A stretch of DNA of 64,000 nt from JSC-12 sp033764965 (GTDB lineage: Bacteria; Cyanobacteriota; Cyanobacteriia; Leptolyngbyales; Leptolyngbyaceae). The stretch's first letter is position 1; each line of letters starts with the position of its first letter. Shown here piece after piece: positions 24,710-33,172 of this stretch. The DNA lies in contig JANRIN010000090.1 of assembly GCA_033764965.1 (NCBI GenBank), positions 68,167 to 132,166 on the forward strand. Reading direction: 5' to 3'. The notes beneath the pieces are model-generated. The model was not told the DNA's origin. It searched no databases and saw only the letters and a list, made by a program, of their open reading frames with translations. Position numbers and translations under genes: made by a program.

Positions 24710-27526
24710 ATGTTGGCATTCGGACTAGCAATCTTGCTACTTGCCTTTTGGGTAATCTTGGGGTTAGCCGTTTTGTCCTTGCTCGACCATCAGAGCAGCC
24801 ATTCCTTGCGGACGCTGTTGGTCGCTCCAGTTGTGGGAGTGGCAGTAACCCTGGTATCGGTGTTCACCCTGAATCGGCTGGGTATCCCAATTGGGCAGTT
24901 TGGGTTGGGCTTGGCGATCGGATTGTTTGTTGCGGCGATCGGTGTACTCTGGCGAACAAAACTCAAACTCAATTGGCGAGACTATGCTCCATTCGTCGGT
25001 ATTTTTCTGCTGGCTTTTTGCCTGACCGGATGGCCCCTGTTGAAATTTGGCTTCGACTGGGCTAGCTACGGAAACGCTGACATGACAACTTACTATGTTC
25101 AATCCGCCCAACGGTTCCTTCATCACGGTTTTTTTGAGCCACCCGGAACTGACTTTACCAGCGGGCGGGATTACAGCTTTGACACCTGGTTCATCCAAAT
25201 TAAAGGGCATCGGGTCGGAGGTGAGTTGTTGTTGGCATGGGTCACTAGCCTGGTCGGGCTGACTCCCGTGCATACGGCGATGCCATTGCTAGTCGCGCTC
25301 AACGTCGCCTTGATTAGTGTGACAGGGGGATTGGTCTGTGATGGCAAGCATGGTCGTGTGGCGGCTCTCCTCACCTGTGGACTACTGAGTGTTTCAGCCC
25401 TGACAACATTGAGCGTTTTGCAACAGTTATTAGCTCAAGTGCTGGGTATCGGGTTGTTGATTGGTTGCATCATATTGCTGGCACGTCCGTTCGCTCCTAC
25501 AAAACGTTGGGTTAGTGTACGCTACGGTGTTTTAGTGGGGGTGCTGGTCGCAGCATTATTTGTTGCCTATCAGGAAGTGTTTCCGTTTTTGGTTGCTGTT
25601 TTGTTGCTATACGTAGCGATCGGGGTATGGCGAAAACAGTCGGCTATCAAGCCCATGCTCCCGATGCTGGTGATAGTTTGCATCACTGCGTTAGCCTTAC
25701 TCCGAGGCTATTTTATTAGTTTTATCCAATATTCATTATTTTTTACTACAGACTCCCGGATGGTGGAGGCGTATGGGCTGGAGCAAGCAGATTTAAACCG
25801 TTTGATCTTTCCCCACTTGTTTGTTCCCAGCGCCCTCAGTATGTTTTGGGGTATTACCGATTTTTCAGTTTTAGGATCCGAGCCTTGGCTCTCTTTGAGC
25901 ATTATTTTGGGTGGGGTTCTCTTACTTTTTGTCGCTGTTGCTGCGGTTCGCCAAGCCTGGTCAGGGCAACCGATCGGCATCATCACTGTGATTATGCTTG
26001 CTCTGGGGGGAGTGCTATTTATTCGGACAACCGACTATGGCTTGAATAAGCTATCTATGGTGATTCAGCCATTCCTTTTTGGCTCTTTTGCCGTAGCAAT
26101 TCCGACCCTGCTGCAAATCCAGGCAGTCCGAATCATCCCGTTGGTACTGTTAGCTGTGTTGAACTTTAGTACGCAGCAAGGCTATATGCAAACGAGTATT
26201 GACTCAGGCAATGCGTTTGTTGAGATACCCAAAGCAACTCAATCCAGACTTTACTCTGAACTAAAAAACTTAGTTGATTCGATGTCATCTCAGCACTTAG
26301 CTGTGGAGACATCAAATTTCTCGCTATCAGGGGTGCTTTCGATATTCACTCGCGGTAAAGCTACGACGTTTGTCAGTGAACCTTCCCGTTCCTTTAACTT
26401 GACTTCTTTGACGGACGCCGGAGGGCAGGATAGCCGCAGCTTTGATTTGCATGACCCACAAAATGCAACTGCCAAAAATCAATTCAACTTTTTTGAGAGT
26501 CAATTTAAGTTGACACAAGCGGTGATGGGGCAAAAGGATGCAATGTTGCTTTCTATGCAACCGCAACAAGGACTGTTTAACCGTTGGCATTACGATGCAA
26601 ACAGTGAAACAAACTTCGATCTGCGCCCATTGGGGCAAGTAACGAACTTTTTAGCCTTTAACCGTTCTCGCCTTGGTCCGCATTACTTTTCCTCCATTAA
26701 TGAAAGATTTGTTGCCGCATTTTACAAGCTGGAGCGGGATGTCGCCTTTAAGGGGCGCAGTATGGCAGCGCTTGGACAGCATCTCCTATTCCGGGTGATT
26801 AATCCTTCTCCCGCCCCACGATTCACTTTAAGTATTAGCAACAGCTATGCCAGTGATGGCAGCAATGAATTACCTCCAGTTGCAGCGATCGGTACAGAGC
26901 GCCAACTTTTTCCGATTATCGGTAGAGGGTCAGCCCGTGTTTTCTCAGCCCCGCTCAATCCACAATTGGTTGATGAAGTTCCTTACTTAGGGATTGATCT
27001 GGGGCGCGAGGGGAAAGCGTTTGATGTGCTCAGGACTGGGTTGATGCAGCTTTATGGTAGACGCATTTCCCTGGATCCCAGAGCGGTTGTGGCATTTGGG
27101 CGAGATATTTCTTTAATCTCTGAACAGGACTACACGGCGCTGGTCCCACCAACTCAGCTCAAAACCTTTCCAGATGACTTAGGAAATAAAAATCTGGAGT
27201 ATTCAGGCTTGTACGAGGATGGCTGGGTTTCTGAAGCGGCTTTTGTCAGCTTAAGCCAGACTAATGAAACGGCGGCGCTAAGAATTCAGGGGATGGTTCC
27301 GGCGATCGGGGATCAATCATTTACAACCGAGGTGACTATCGCGATCGATGGAAAGCCCGTTGGTAGCCAGCTTCTGAAACTGGGAGATTTTGATATTCAA
27401 TTGCCCGTACCTCCAAAAGCACAGCGGCAGCGGGTTGACTTGCGCTTTTCTCAATTGCAATCTCTCCCAGGAGGGGACAAGAGACCCGTGGCAGCAAAAC
27501 TAAAATTCATCGGATTTGTGAATTGA
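24710..27526 (+). CDS. Large polytopic membrane protein, possible GT-C-type glycosyltransferase
   Basis: A 938-residue protein. The N-terminal half (~1-490) has about 12 membrane helices. The first long loop carries an acidic patch in 'YGNADMTTYYVQSAQRFLHH', where lipid-sugar-using GT-C enzymes have catalytic acidic residues. The C-terminal half (~500-938) is soluble and beta-rich, probably exoplasmic, ending in a sandwich-like region ('EVTIAIDGKPVGSQLLKLG'). I do not recognise a named family with confidence. The adjacent DPM1-like GT2 fusion would supply a polyprenyl-phosphate sugar, which makes a sugar transferase or polymerase the best guess. An inverted-repeat element starts 8 bp after its stop codon. 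Confidence 0.75.
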   Translation: MLAFGLAILLLAFWVILGLAVLSLLDHQSSHSLRTLLVAPVVGVAVTLVSVFTLNRLGIPIGQFGLGLAIGLFVAAIGVLWRTKLKLNWRDYAPFVGIFLLAFCLTGWPLLKFGFDWASYGNADMTTYYVQSAQRFLHHGFFEPPGTDFTSGRDYSFDTWFIQIKGHRVGGELLLAWVTSLVGLTPVHTAMPLLVALNVALISVTGGLVCDGKHGRVAALLTCGLLSVSALTTLSVLQQLLAQVLGIGLLIGCIILLARPFAPTKRWVSVRYGVLVGVLVAALFVAYQEVFPFLVAVLLLYVAIGVWRKQSAIKPMLPMLVIVCITALALLRGYFISFIQYSLFFTTDSRMVEAYGLEQADLNRLIFPHLFVPSALSMFWGITDFSVLGSEPWLSLSIILGGVLLLFVAVAAVRQAWSGQPIGIITVIMLALGGVLFIRTTDYGLNKLSMVIQPFLFGSFAVAIPTLLQIQAVRIIPLVLLAVLNFSTQQGYMQTSIDSGNAFVEIPKATQSRLYSELKNLVDSMSSQHLAVETSNFSLSGVLSIFTRGKATTFVSEPSRSFNLTSLTDAGGQDSRSFDLHDPQNATAKNQFNFFESQFKLTQAVMGQKDAMLLSMQPQQGLFNRWHYDANSETNFDLRPLGQVTNFLAFNRSRLGPHYFSSINERFVAAFYKLERDVAFKGRSMAALGQHLLFRVINPSPAPRFTLSISNSYASDGSNELPPVAAIGTERQLFPIIGRGSARVFSAPLNPQLVDEVPYLGIDLGREGKAFDVLRTGLMQLYGRRISLDPRAVVAFGRDISLISEQDYTALVPPTQLKTFPDDLGNKNLEYSGLYEDGWVSEAAFVSLSQTNETAALRIQGMVPAIGDQSFTTEVTIAIDGKPVGSQLLKLGDFDIQLPVPPKAQRQRVDLRFSQLQSLPGGDKRPVAAKLKFIGFVN

Positions 27527-27533
27527 TCGATTT

Positions 27534-27664
27534 AGGAATGAGAATTAATTAACATCGAGAAGTTGTCATTCTGGGCAGTTAGCGAAGAATCGCAGAGATG
27601 CTTCACTTCGCTCTGCTTGTTCAGCATGGCAAACTCCGGATGTTAGTGACCTCACGATTCTTAG
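27534..27664 (+). repeat. Dispersed element, copy 1 (direct orientation)
   Basis: About 130 bp from GGAATGAGAATTAATTAAC to CACGATTCTTAG, nearly identical to the reverse complement of 30674-30802. A 13-nt core between ATTCT and AGAAT arms is flipped relative to copy 2. Non-coding. Confidence 0.85.
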
Positions 27665-27732
27665 CTGCCAGACGAGAGCCACTTGATCAAATACGCTTCA
27701 TCAAATATGCCTGTCCATTGCGACTAGCAGAG

Positions 27733-28692
27733 CTACACCACGACTCTAGCAACGACGGTGCGATGTCGGGGGCTGTTTGGGGTGATGGTGGGTGGCTCAA
27801 ATCCTGCTTCGACGAGAGCCTGTTCCACATCTAGAGAGAAGTACTGATCTAAATAGGGTTCAGTGCTTTTGAGCAGAGTCAGGATATAGGGAGGCATCTC
27901 GGCATAAATTTTTGATTTGGGGTTCATATCCATAAAGGCAAAATAGCCACCGGGACGCAGCAAGCGACGAGCTTCTTGAAAAACAGAAATTGCTGCGGAT
28001 TGGGGCAATTCATGAAACAGAAGGCAGGCGGACACTAAATCGAACGATCGTTCCGGCAATCCAGTTGCCTCTGCCTGAGCATGAATCCAGGTGGGCAGGA
28101 GAGCACTCCTTGTGGTTCCTTGCAAACGAGTGCCATTGCCCGCCGATCGCATTTCTGTGCGGTATTTCGCGATTGCCAGAAAATAAGGAGACAAATCAAC
28201 TCCCGTCAGGTTGGCATCTGGGAATGCTGCTTGCAACGCAAACGTACTCATCCCCACACTACAGCCCAAATCCACAATATCTCTGGGGATTTGGGCTAAC
28301 TGGGGTTTCAAGGCAGCATGGTAGCTTTGCCGTAACCGCAAATCCCCTTCTGCTCCAGCGTCTTGCCAAATGCGAGCATGAACTGCATGAGCTGCAACTT
28401 CGACCTCCAGCGCAGGCTCCCAACCCAAGTTGCCTTCTTCATAGGCATGGAACGACGTGAGGTAATATTCGGGGTAAGTTAAATCTTTTTGCTGCACAGC
28501 CGCTAAATCCCTGCTCCAATCCCGTGCTTTCAAGGCATCCACTTCTTCCAGCCAGGGCACACCAATTGAGTCCGCTCGTTTGATCATCATTTTGCGGGCT
28601 TGATATTTTGCCAAACTCGCTAAGGGTTTAATGGCAAGAATACCGTTGACAAGGCGAGAAGTCAGGGTCGGAGCGGATGCGATCGTAGTCAT
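27733..28692 (-). CDS. Class I SAM-dependent methyltransferase
   Basis: A 319-residue methyltransferase. The N-terminal ~120 residues are a helical extension (with 'YYLTSFHAYEEGNLGW'). The SAM fold follows with motif I 'IVDLGCSVGMSTFAL', 'LTGVDLSPYFLAIA', 'FDLVSACLLFHELPQSA' and 'EARRLLRPGGYFAFMDM'. It resembles UbiE/Coq5-like enzymes in the core; the substrate is unknown. It is on the opposite strand from the 21.6-27.5 kb cluster and lies between the two inverted copies of a dispersed element, so it is probably an independent unit. Confidence 0.88.
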   Translation of the reverse strand: MTTIASAPTLTSRLVNGILAIKPLASLAKYQARKMMIKRADSIGVPWLEEVDALKARDWSRDLAAVQQKDLTYPEYYLTSFHAYEEGNLGWEPALEVEVAAHAVHARIWQDAGAEGDLRLRQSYHAALKPQLAQIPRDIVDLGCSVGMSTFALQAAFPDANLTGVDLSPYFLAIAKYRTEMRSAGNGTRLQGTTRSALLPTWIHAQAEATGLPERSFDLVSACLLFHELPQSAAISVFQEARRLLRPGGYFAFMDMNPKSKIYAEMPPYILTLLKSTEPYLDQYFSLDVEQALVEAGFEPPTITPNSPRHRTVVARVVV

Positions 28693-28918
28693 AGGCGAAA
28701 TCTAAAGCATTATTTTGTAATTCAGCATCATTATGACAAGAAAACGTGATGGACAAAACTTCATAAATTCCTCATGGTTTTCTACAATCATCCCCCGGAT
28801 AGTGTAAAAGTTAACGAGTAACAATAAACCAAACATCCTTATTTCATCCCTCGAACGTTTGCCAGCACTCGACGCTCAAACGCCACTCTCGTCCGAATTC
28901 TGTCAGGAGGTTTTTCCG

Positions 28919-30649
28919 TTGTTTACAGAGCAGCCCGCTCCACCCCCCGCGATCGCTGAGGTTCAAACCCACCAAGCCGATGCCGCCGCTTCTCAAGCAC
29001 CCCCCACCCCTGCTCCGGTTCGCGTCGCAACCCCAGAAGTGTTAACTCCAGTGTCGGCTCCTCCTGCACCAGAGCCAGTCGTGGCTCCAGCCGCCAGTAG
29101 CGAACCTGCTCCTGCCGCCGCGCCCGCCCTGGCTCCATCCCCACCCACCCAGAAAGAAGCAGGGGATACCGCCAAAGCCCAACGGCAAAAAGAAGTCGAG
29201 CAGACCTTACTTGAACTTACCAGCAAAGCCAGAGCCAAGCAGAAAGAACAACAGGAGCAGCAAGCCGCAGCCGATGCCGCCAAGTATGCCGAATCTGGTG
29301 AACTGGAGGCAGCGGAGCAGGTAATCAACAATCCCGCCCTGCCTGCAAATGTGCGAGCGGCTTTGCTGAAACGGCTGCAAGCAAAACAAGCGAAAAAAGG
29401 GAACCCTGGTTTAACTGCTAAAAAAACAACCCCTTCCACAAATGCAGCCTCGTCTCGCTCTAGCGCAAGCGGCATCTCAAGCCCTTCTGGGTATACGTCC
29501 AGTTCAGCTAGAGATTATTCCTCTGCGCCGATCGTACCCTTAACTCAAGCTCAGATGAGAGTGCGCCTGGGGCAGTTGTTTGGGCGCAATTTAGATTTTG
29601 CCTTTCCCCTGTCCATTCCGGCTCCCATCACGTCTCTGTTTGGTTGGCGCATTCACCCCATCAGCGGATCTCCTCGATTTCACCGGGGGATTGATTTTGG
29701 CGCACCGATGGGAACGCCGATCATTGCAGCCAAGGCAGGACGAGTCGAAACGGCGGCTGAGATGGATGGGTATGGCTTAACCGTGACTCTGCGCCACGCG
29801 GCTGCTCACCAAACCCTGTATGCTCATATGTCCCAGATTTTTGTGCAACCTGGGGAAGCGGTTAAGAAGGGGCAATTGCTGGGGTTGGTGGGCAGTACTG
29901 GAAATTCAACCGGACCTCACCTGCACTTTGAAGTTCATGAGCTGACGACGGAAGGTTGGGTTGCCCTAGATCCCTCGATCGCCCTGAATAGCGCGATCGC
30001 CCTGGCTCAAAACTCCGAAGGGCAGGCTTTAGCATCAAGCAAACCGAAAGCATTCAACTTGGCATTGTCTGGACTGTTGGATATTAATCCACCCGCCCCC
30101 ACCCTCACCAGAGTGAACTTTAGCAATACGGTGCTTGCGAGTTTGTTACCTCAGACTGCACCCACTCAGAACAAATCCTTGAGTGAGATGCAAGTGCCGC
30201 TCACCCTGCTTCCTCCTGCCATTCCAGAGTTGAGTTGGTTAATTTCACCGATCGTCGAAAATCTCGCCGCAGAATTAACCATTCCGCTGCTTGGGCTAGA
30301 AGCCTTATCGAATACGGTTTCATTTAACCCAGTGCCTGCCCTGACGAATTTGCCCGTATCCGTTGAGGCAACTCCCAACCTGGCATTTGCTCCAAAAGCA
30401 GTTCACTCAAAAAGTATTGTTTCTTCTGCAAATGTGCGGTTGGCAATGACGAAACCATTGGCGGGTCTAACCCTGCCAGAGCAAACACCCGGAACTGGAC
30501 AATTCCAACCTGGACAACCATTGCCTCCCGTCCAAGCATTACCAGCCCTGCCCGTGTCCGCAAACCCCCAAACCTTGAGCCTGCAAGGAAATGCTGCAAA
30601 ACGTTTGCAACTGAGCAGCAAACGCATTAAGCCCTTGGATGGAGGCTAG
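28919..30649 (+). CDS. M23 family metallopeptidase (LytM-type) with Ala/Pro-rich N-terminus
   Basis: A 576-residue protein from TTG 28919, chosen because AGGAGG lies eight bases before it; TTG 28859 in the same frame is an alternative. The N-terminal ~150 residues are Pro/Ala rich, then a charged helix rich in Lys/Gln/Glu (~80-125). The LytM/M23 domain spans ~220-350 with Zn ligand motifs 'HRGIDFGAP' and 'HLHFEVHE' and the core 'SLFGWRIHP'. M23 enzymes cleave peptidoglycan cross-bridges, or regulate amidases when inactive; the ligands seem intact here. A ~230-residue Pro/Leu-rich tail has no known domain. No signal peptide is visible from either start, which is odd for an envelope enzyme. Confidence 0.85.
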   Translation: MFTEQPAPPPAIAEVQTHQADAAASQAPPTPAPVRVATPEVLTPVSAPPAPEPVVAPAASSEPAPAAAPALAPSPPTQKEAGDTAKAQRQKEVEQTLLELTSKARAKQKEQQEQQAAADAAKYAESGELEAAEQVINNPALPANVRAALLKRLQAKQAKKGNPGLTAKKTTPSTNAASSRSSASGISSPSGYTSSSARDYSSAPIVPLTQAQMRVRLGQLFGRNLDFAFPLSIPAPITSLFGWRIHPISGSPRFHRGIDFGAPMGTPIIAAKAGRVETAAEMDGYGLTVTLRHAAAHQTLYAHMSQIFVQPGEAVKKGQLLGLVGSTGNSTGPHLHFEVHELTTEGWVALDPSIALNSAIALAQNSEGQALASSKPKAFNLALSGLLDINPPAPTLTRVNFSNTVLASLLPQTAPTQNKSLSEMQVPLTLLPPAIPELSWLISPIVENLAAELTIPLLGLEALSNTVSFNPVPALTNLPVSVEATPNLAFAPKAVHSKSIVSSANVRLAMTKPLAGLTLPEQTPGTGQFQPGQPLPPVQALPALPVSANPQTLSLQGNAAKRLQLSSKRIKPLDGG

Positions 30650-30673
30650 AACGCGATGAGACAAAACTTGGAC

Positions 30674-30802
30674 TTAGAATCGTGGAGACAATAACATCCG
30701 GAGTTTGCCATGCTGAACAAGGGGAGCGCAGTGAAGCATCTCTGCGATTCTGAGCGGTTAGCGAAGAATGACAACTTCTCGATGTTAATCAATTCTCATT
30801 CC
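30674..30802 (-). repeat. Dispersed element, copy 2 (inverted orientation)
   Basis: The reverse complement matches copy 1 at 27534-27664 from GGAATGAGAATTGATTAAC through CACGATTCTAAG with few mismatches. It follows the M23 gene by about 25 bp. Confidence 0.85.
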
Positions 30803-30832
30803 TTACCGAAAATCCCCTAGTTGTGCAACAGC

Positions 30833-31711
30833 ATGACTTCATCCTGGACACCACAACCCACAGAGGACGGCTCATTCACGTTCTTTTCAGAGGAATTTGG
30901 GGAGACGTTTCATAGCCATCATGGGGCAAAAACTGAAGCCTTCCAGAAGTTTGCCGATGCCACAAACTTATCGGCTCAAGCGACTCAGCCATCCGTGCGG
31001 TTACTAGATGTGTGTTATGGCTTGGGCTACAACACTGCCGCTGCGCTGGAAACCATTTGGGCAATGAATCCAGTTTGTGAGGTGGAATGGGTCGGGCTGG
31101 AACTGGATGCAACAGTGCCCCAAGCCGCGATCGCCCCTGCCTTTTTGCGGCTTTGGTCTGCTCCCGTGCAGACGGCTTTACAGGCGATCGCCAACAACTA
31201 TCAGCATCACAGTTCAACCTTGAACGCTCGGTTGCTGCTGGGAGATGCCCGCCACACGATTCAACCCCTGGCTGAGAGTGGCTTTCAAGCAGATGCTATT
31301 TTTTTCGATCCCTTTTCACCCCGTCGCTGTCCCCAACTTTGGACAGTGGATTTTTTTACCTGGGTGGCGCGGTGTTTGGCTCCCACCGGCACTCTAGCGA
31401 CCTATTCCCGATCGGCTTCAGTCCGATCTGCCCTCCTGGAAGCGGGCTTTTGCATTGGCACCATTCCCCTTGGCGATCGCCATTTGCCTCACGAGTGGGC
31501 GCAGGGAACCGTTGCTGGCTTTGATCCGCGATCGCTCCATCCCTTATCTCCAATGGAACAGGAACACCTGCAAACACGAGCCGCCATTCCCTACCGCGAT
31601 CCGACCTTGAGCGACTCAGCCCCAGAGATCCATGCCCGCCACCAACAAGAGCAGCATTCATCTCATCGCGAATCCACATCCAATTGGCGGCGACGGTGGG
31701 GCATTGAATGA
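30833..31711 (+). CDS. MnmD/MnmC-like tRNA (5-methylaminomethyl-2-thiouridine) methyltransferase domain protein
   Basis: A 292-residue protein of the DUF752/MnmC N-terminal type. Family motifs are 'HGAKTEAFQKF', SAM motif I 'LLDVCYGLGYNTAAA' and 'DAIFFDPFSPRRCPQLW'. In E. coli MnmC this domain performs the last methylation to mnm5s2U at tRNA position 34; here the FAD-dependent C-terminal half is absent, as in stand-alone MnmD. The start is ATG 30833; a TTG 12 bases upstream is possible. The C-terminal ~50 residues are polar and may be disordered. It lies downstream of the dispersed repeat and appears monocistronic. Confidence 0.85.
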   Translation: MTSSWTPQPTEDGSFTFFSEEFGETFHSHHGAKTEAFQKFADATNLSAQATQPSVRLLDVCYGLGYNTAAALETIWAMNPVCEVEWVGLELDATVPQAAIAPAFLRLWSAPVQTALQAIANNYQHHSSTLNARLLLGDARHTIQPLAESGFQADAIFFDPFSPRRCPQLWTVDFFTWVARCLAPTGTLATYSRSASVRSALLEAGFCIGTIPLGDRHLPHEWAQGTVAGFDPRSLHPLSPMEQEHLQTRAAIPYRDPTLSDSAPEIHARHQQEQHSSHRESTSNWRRRWGIE

Positions 31712-31864
31712 AAGGAACGGGTTGCCGCAATTTCTGGGGTTGCTGGACGTAAATCTGCTTTCCCTCATCCCACCCTCTCCCCAAGGAAAAGGGCGCTAGA
31801 ATCCGGTTCTATCGCCCATTGGGAGAGAGAGAGGGGGAGGGCGGCTTTGGCTGTCTATCTTTGT
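31712..31864. other. Spacer with AG-rich self-complementary stretch
   Basis: CCCACCCTCTCCCCAAGG near 31770 and GGGAGAGAGAGAGGGGGAGGG near 31819 are partly complementary and flank a CGATAGAACCGG-like inner hairpin. This resembles a degenerate dispersed repeat. No gene is supported. Confidence 0.45.
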
Positions 31865-32062
31865 TCAGCAAAGCCCGATTTCTTCAGGAAATTGAGTTAC
31901 TCCTATCTCAGCTTGTTGAGCCAAATCTAGCCCGATCGCTGGCTCGGTTGATTGAACCTCTGGTGAGACAGGATCAGGATCAAGAATCAGGGTTGGTGCA
32001 TCGTTGATGGAAATGTCACTGAATAAACTGTTTAGGGGGCGATCGTTAGCTAGCAGTTTCAT
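31865..32062 (-). CDS. Possible small acidic protein, 65 residues
   Basis: An ATG-started frame in an otherwise empty 640-bp gap. The product begins 'MKLLANDRPLNSLFSDIS' and is acidic with a Pro/Asp-rich middle ('LILDPDPVSPEVQ'). No homologue is known to me and no ribosome binding site is convincing. The residue mix looks protein-like. It may be a real small gene or a chance frame. Confidence 0.3.
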   Translation of the reverse strand: MKLLANDRPLNSLFSDISINDAPTLILDPDPVSPEVQSTEPAIGLDLAQQAEIGVTQFPEEIGLC

Positions 32063-32355
32063 AAGTTTTAGGGCTTAGTGCAATCCTTACCCTGCTATCA
32101 TCGCCAAATCAGCCCATCTTAATAGTGATAGCCATCCCGTGCTCTGATGCGTTTCAGCACTCAATTCAGGTGAGGCGAAACAGCCCACGATGCAGCCTCA
32201 ATCATCAGCAAGCGAGACCTGGATCACATAGTGACTCAAAGTTATCTTTTGTAACAATCCCTACCTTTCGATACACAGTGACCTCACTCCTGAGTCGGTT
32301 TGTTCTCCGGTTTAGCCTTGGTAGGGTTATTTGCAGTGAGATTAGGAGGTTATTC
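32063..32355. other. Upstream region of the carotenoid protein gene
   Basis: This gap should contain the promoter of the 32356 gene. Only the Shine-Dalgarno TAGGAGGT (32343-32350) can be named. The longer in-frame extension from 32125 lacks family similarity. Confidence 0.45.
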
Positions 32356-32856
32356 ATGACGTTTACTCAATCCAATACAGCAAACGACGTACTACAAGCG
32401 CTGCAAAGTTTAGACACAGACCAGCAGTTAGCGCTGTTTTGGTACTTATATAAGGAAATGGGAGATTCCATCACCCCTGCGGCTCCTGGTGCCAGTACAG
32501 TTTCTCCTGAAATTGCAGAAGGTTTGCTGAACCAGGTCCTGGAATTGTCCCACGAAGAACAATTGCAACTCCAACGAGACTTGATTGAGCGCAAAAATAG
32601 CTTGATTGCGCGTGAATATGGTGCGTTGGGCGACACAACTAAGCTGCTGTTCTGGTATCGGTTAGCTCAGGAAATGGACACAAATCGGGTGATTCCTTTC
32701 CCTGCAAACTATCAACTTTCCGAACAAGCACAGCCAGTGTTTGAACAAATCAAGCAGTTGGATTTTGGTCAACAGATTACTGTGTTCCGTGATTATGTGT
32801 CTCCAATGGGCGTGGATCCCAACACCGCAGAGCACGACAGCGAAACAGGACTGTAA
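32356..32856 (+). CDS. Helical carotenoid protein (OCP N-terminal domain homologue)
   Basis: A 166-residue, all-helical protein matching the N-terminal domain of the orange carotenoid protein across its whole length. Carotenoid-contact residues are kept: Trp29 and Tyr32 ('ALFWYLYKEMG', OCP Trp41/Tyr44), Trp100 and Tyr101 ('LLFWYRLAQEM', OCP Trp110/Tyr111). Arg145 ('ITVFRDYV') corresponds to OCP Arg155, which contacts the C-terminal domain. Stand-alone members (HCPs) bind a keto-carotenoid and quench singlet oxygen; some also quench phycobilisomes. There is no C-terminal-domain homologue in this window. The start ATG 32356 is fixed by TAGGAGGT six bases before. Which HCP clade it belongs to cannot be said without a tree. 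Confidence 0.93.
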   Translation: MTFTQSNTANDVLQALQSLDTDQQLALFWYLYKEMGDSITPAAPGASTVSPEIAEGLLNQVLELSHEEQLQLQRDLIERKNSLIAREYGALGDTTKLLFWYRLAQEMDTNRVIPFPANYQLSEQAQPVFEQIKQLDFGQQITVFRDYVSPMGVDPNTAEHDSETGL

Positions 32857-32908
32857 GTAGGGTCGTGAGATAGCAGGGACATCCATCTAATTTCGATACG
32901 CTATAGAC

Positions 32909-32966
32909 TAAGATCCCCCTGCCTTCGGCATCCCCCTTGAGTAAGCGGGATTAAGGGGGATCGAGG
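32909..32966. repeat. Dispersed GATCCCCCT...AGGGGGATC palindromic element
   Basis: GATCCCCCT at 32913-32921 is inverted at 32955-32963, with a Gly/Cys-rich middle (TGCCTTCGGCA hairpin). This type of element is common between cyanobacterial genes. The remainder of the 316-bp gap before the next gene shows nothing clear. Confidence 0.75.
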
Positions 32967-33172
32967 CAACGAACAAATCCCTTAGACTGTGTAAGTCCTG
33001 GTTCGTGAAAAGCTTTGGGCTTTGTGGCAAAAATTAAGAGACTTGTTGCGATCGTCCACCTCGATCGCACCTCACTATCTCAGAAACAGCAGGGCTTTTG
33101 CAGGTTTAGCCTGATAAGATTCACGTTACCAGAGCATGGCATAATAATCCGACTGTTCTGTGCTCCTGTGTC

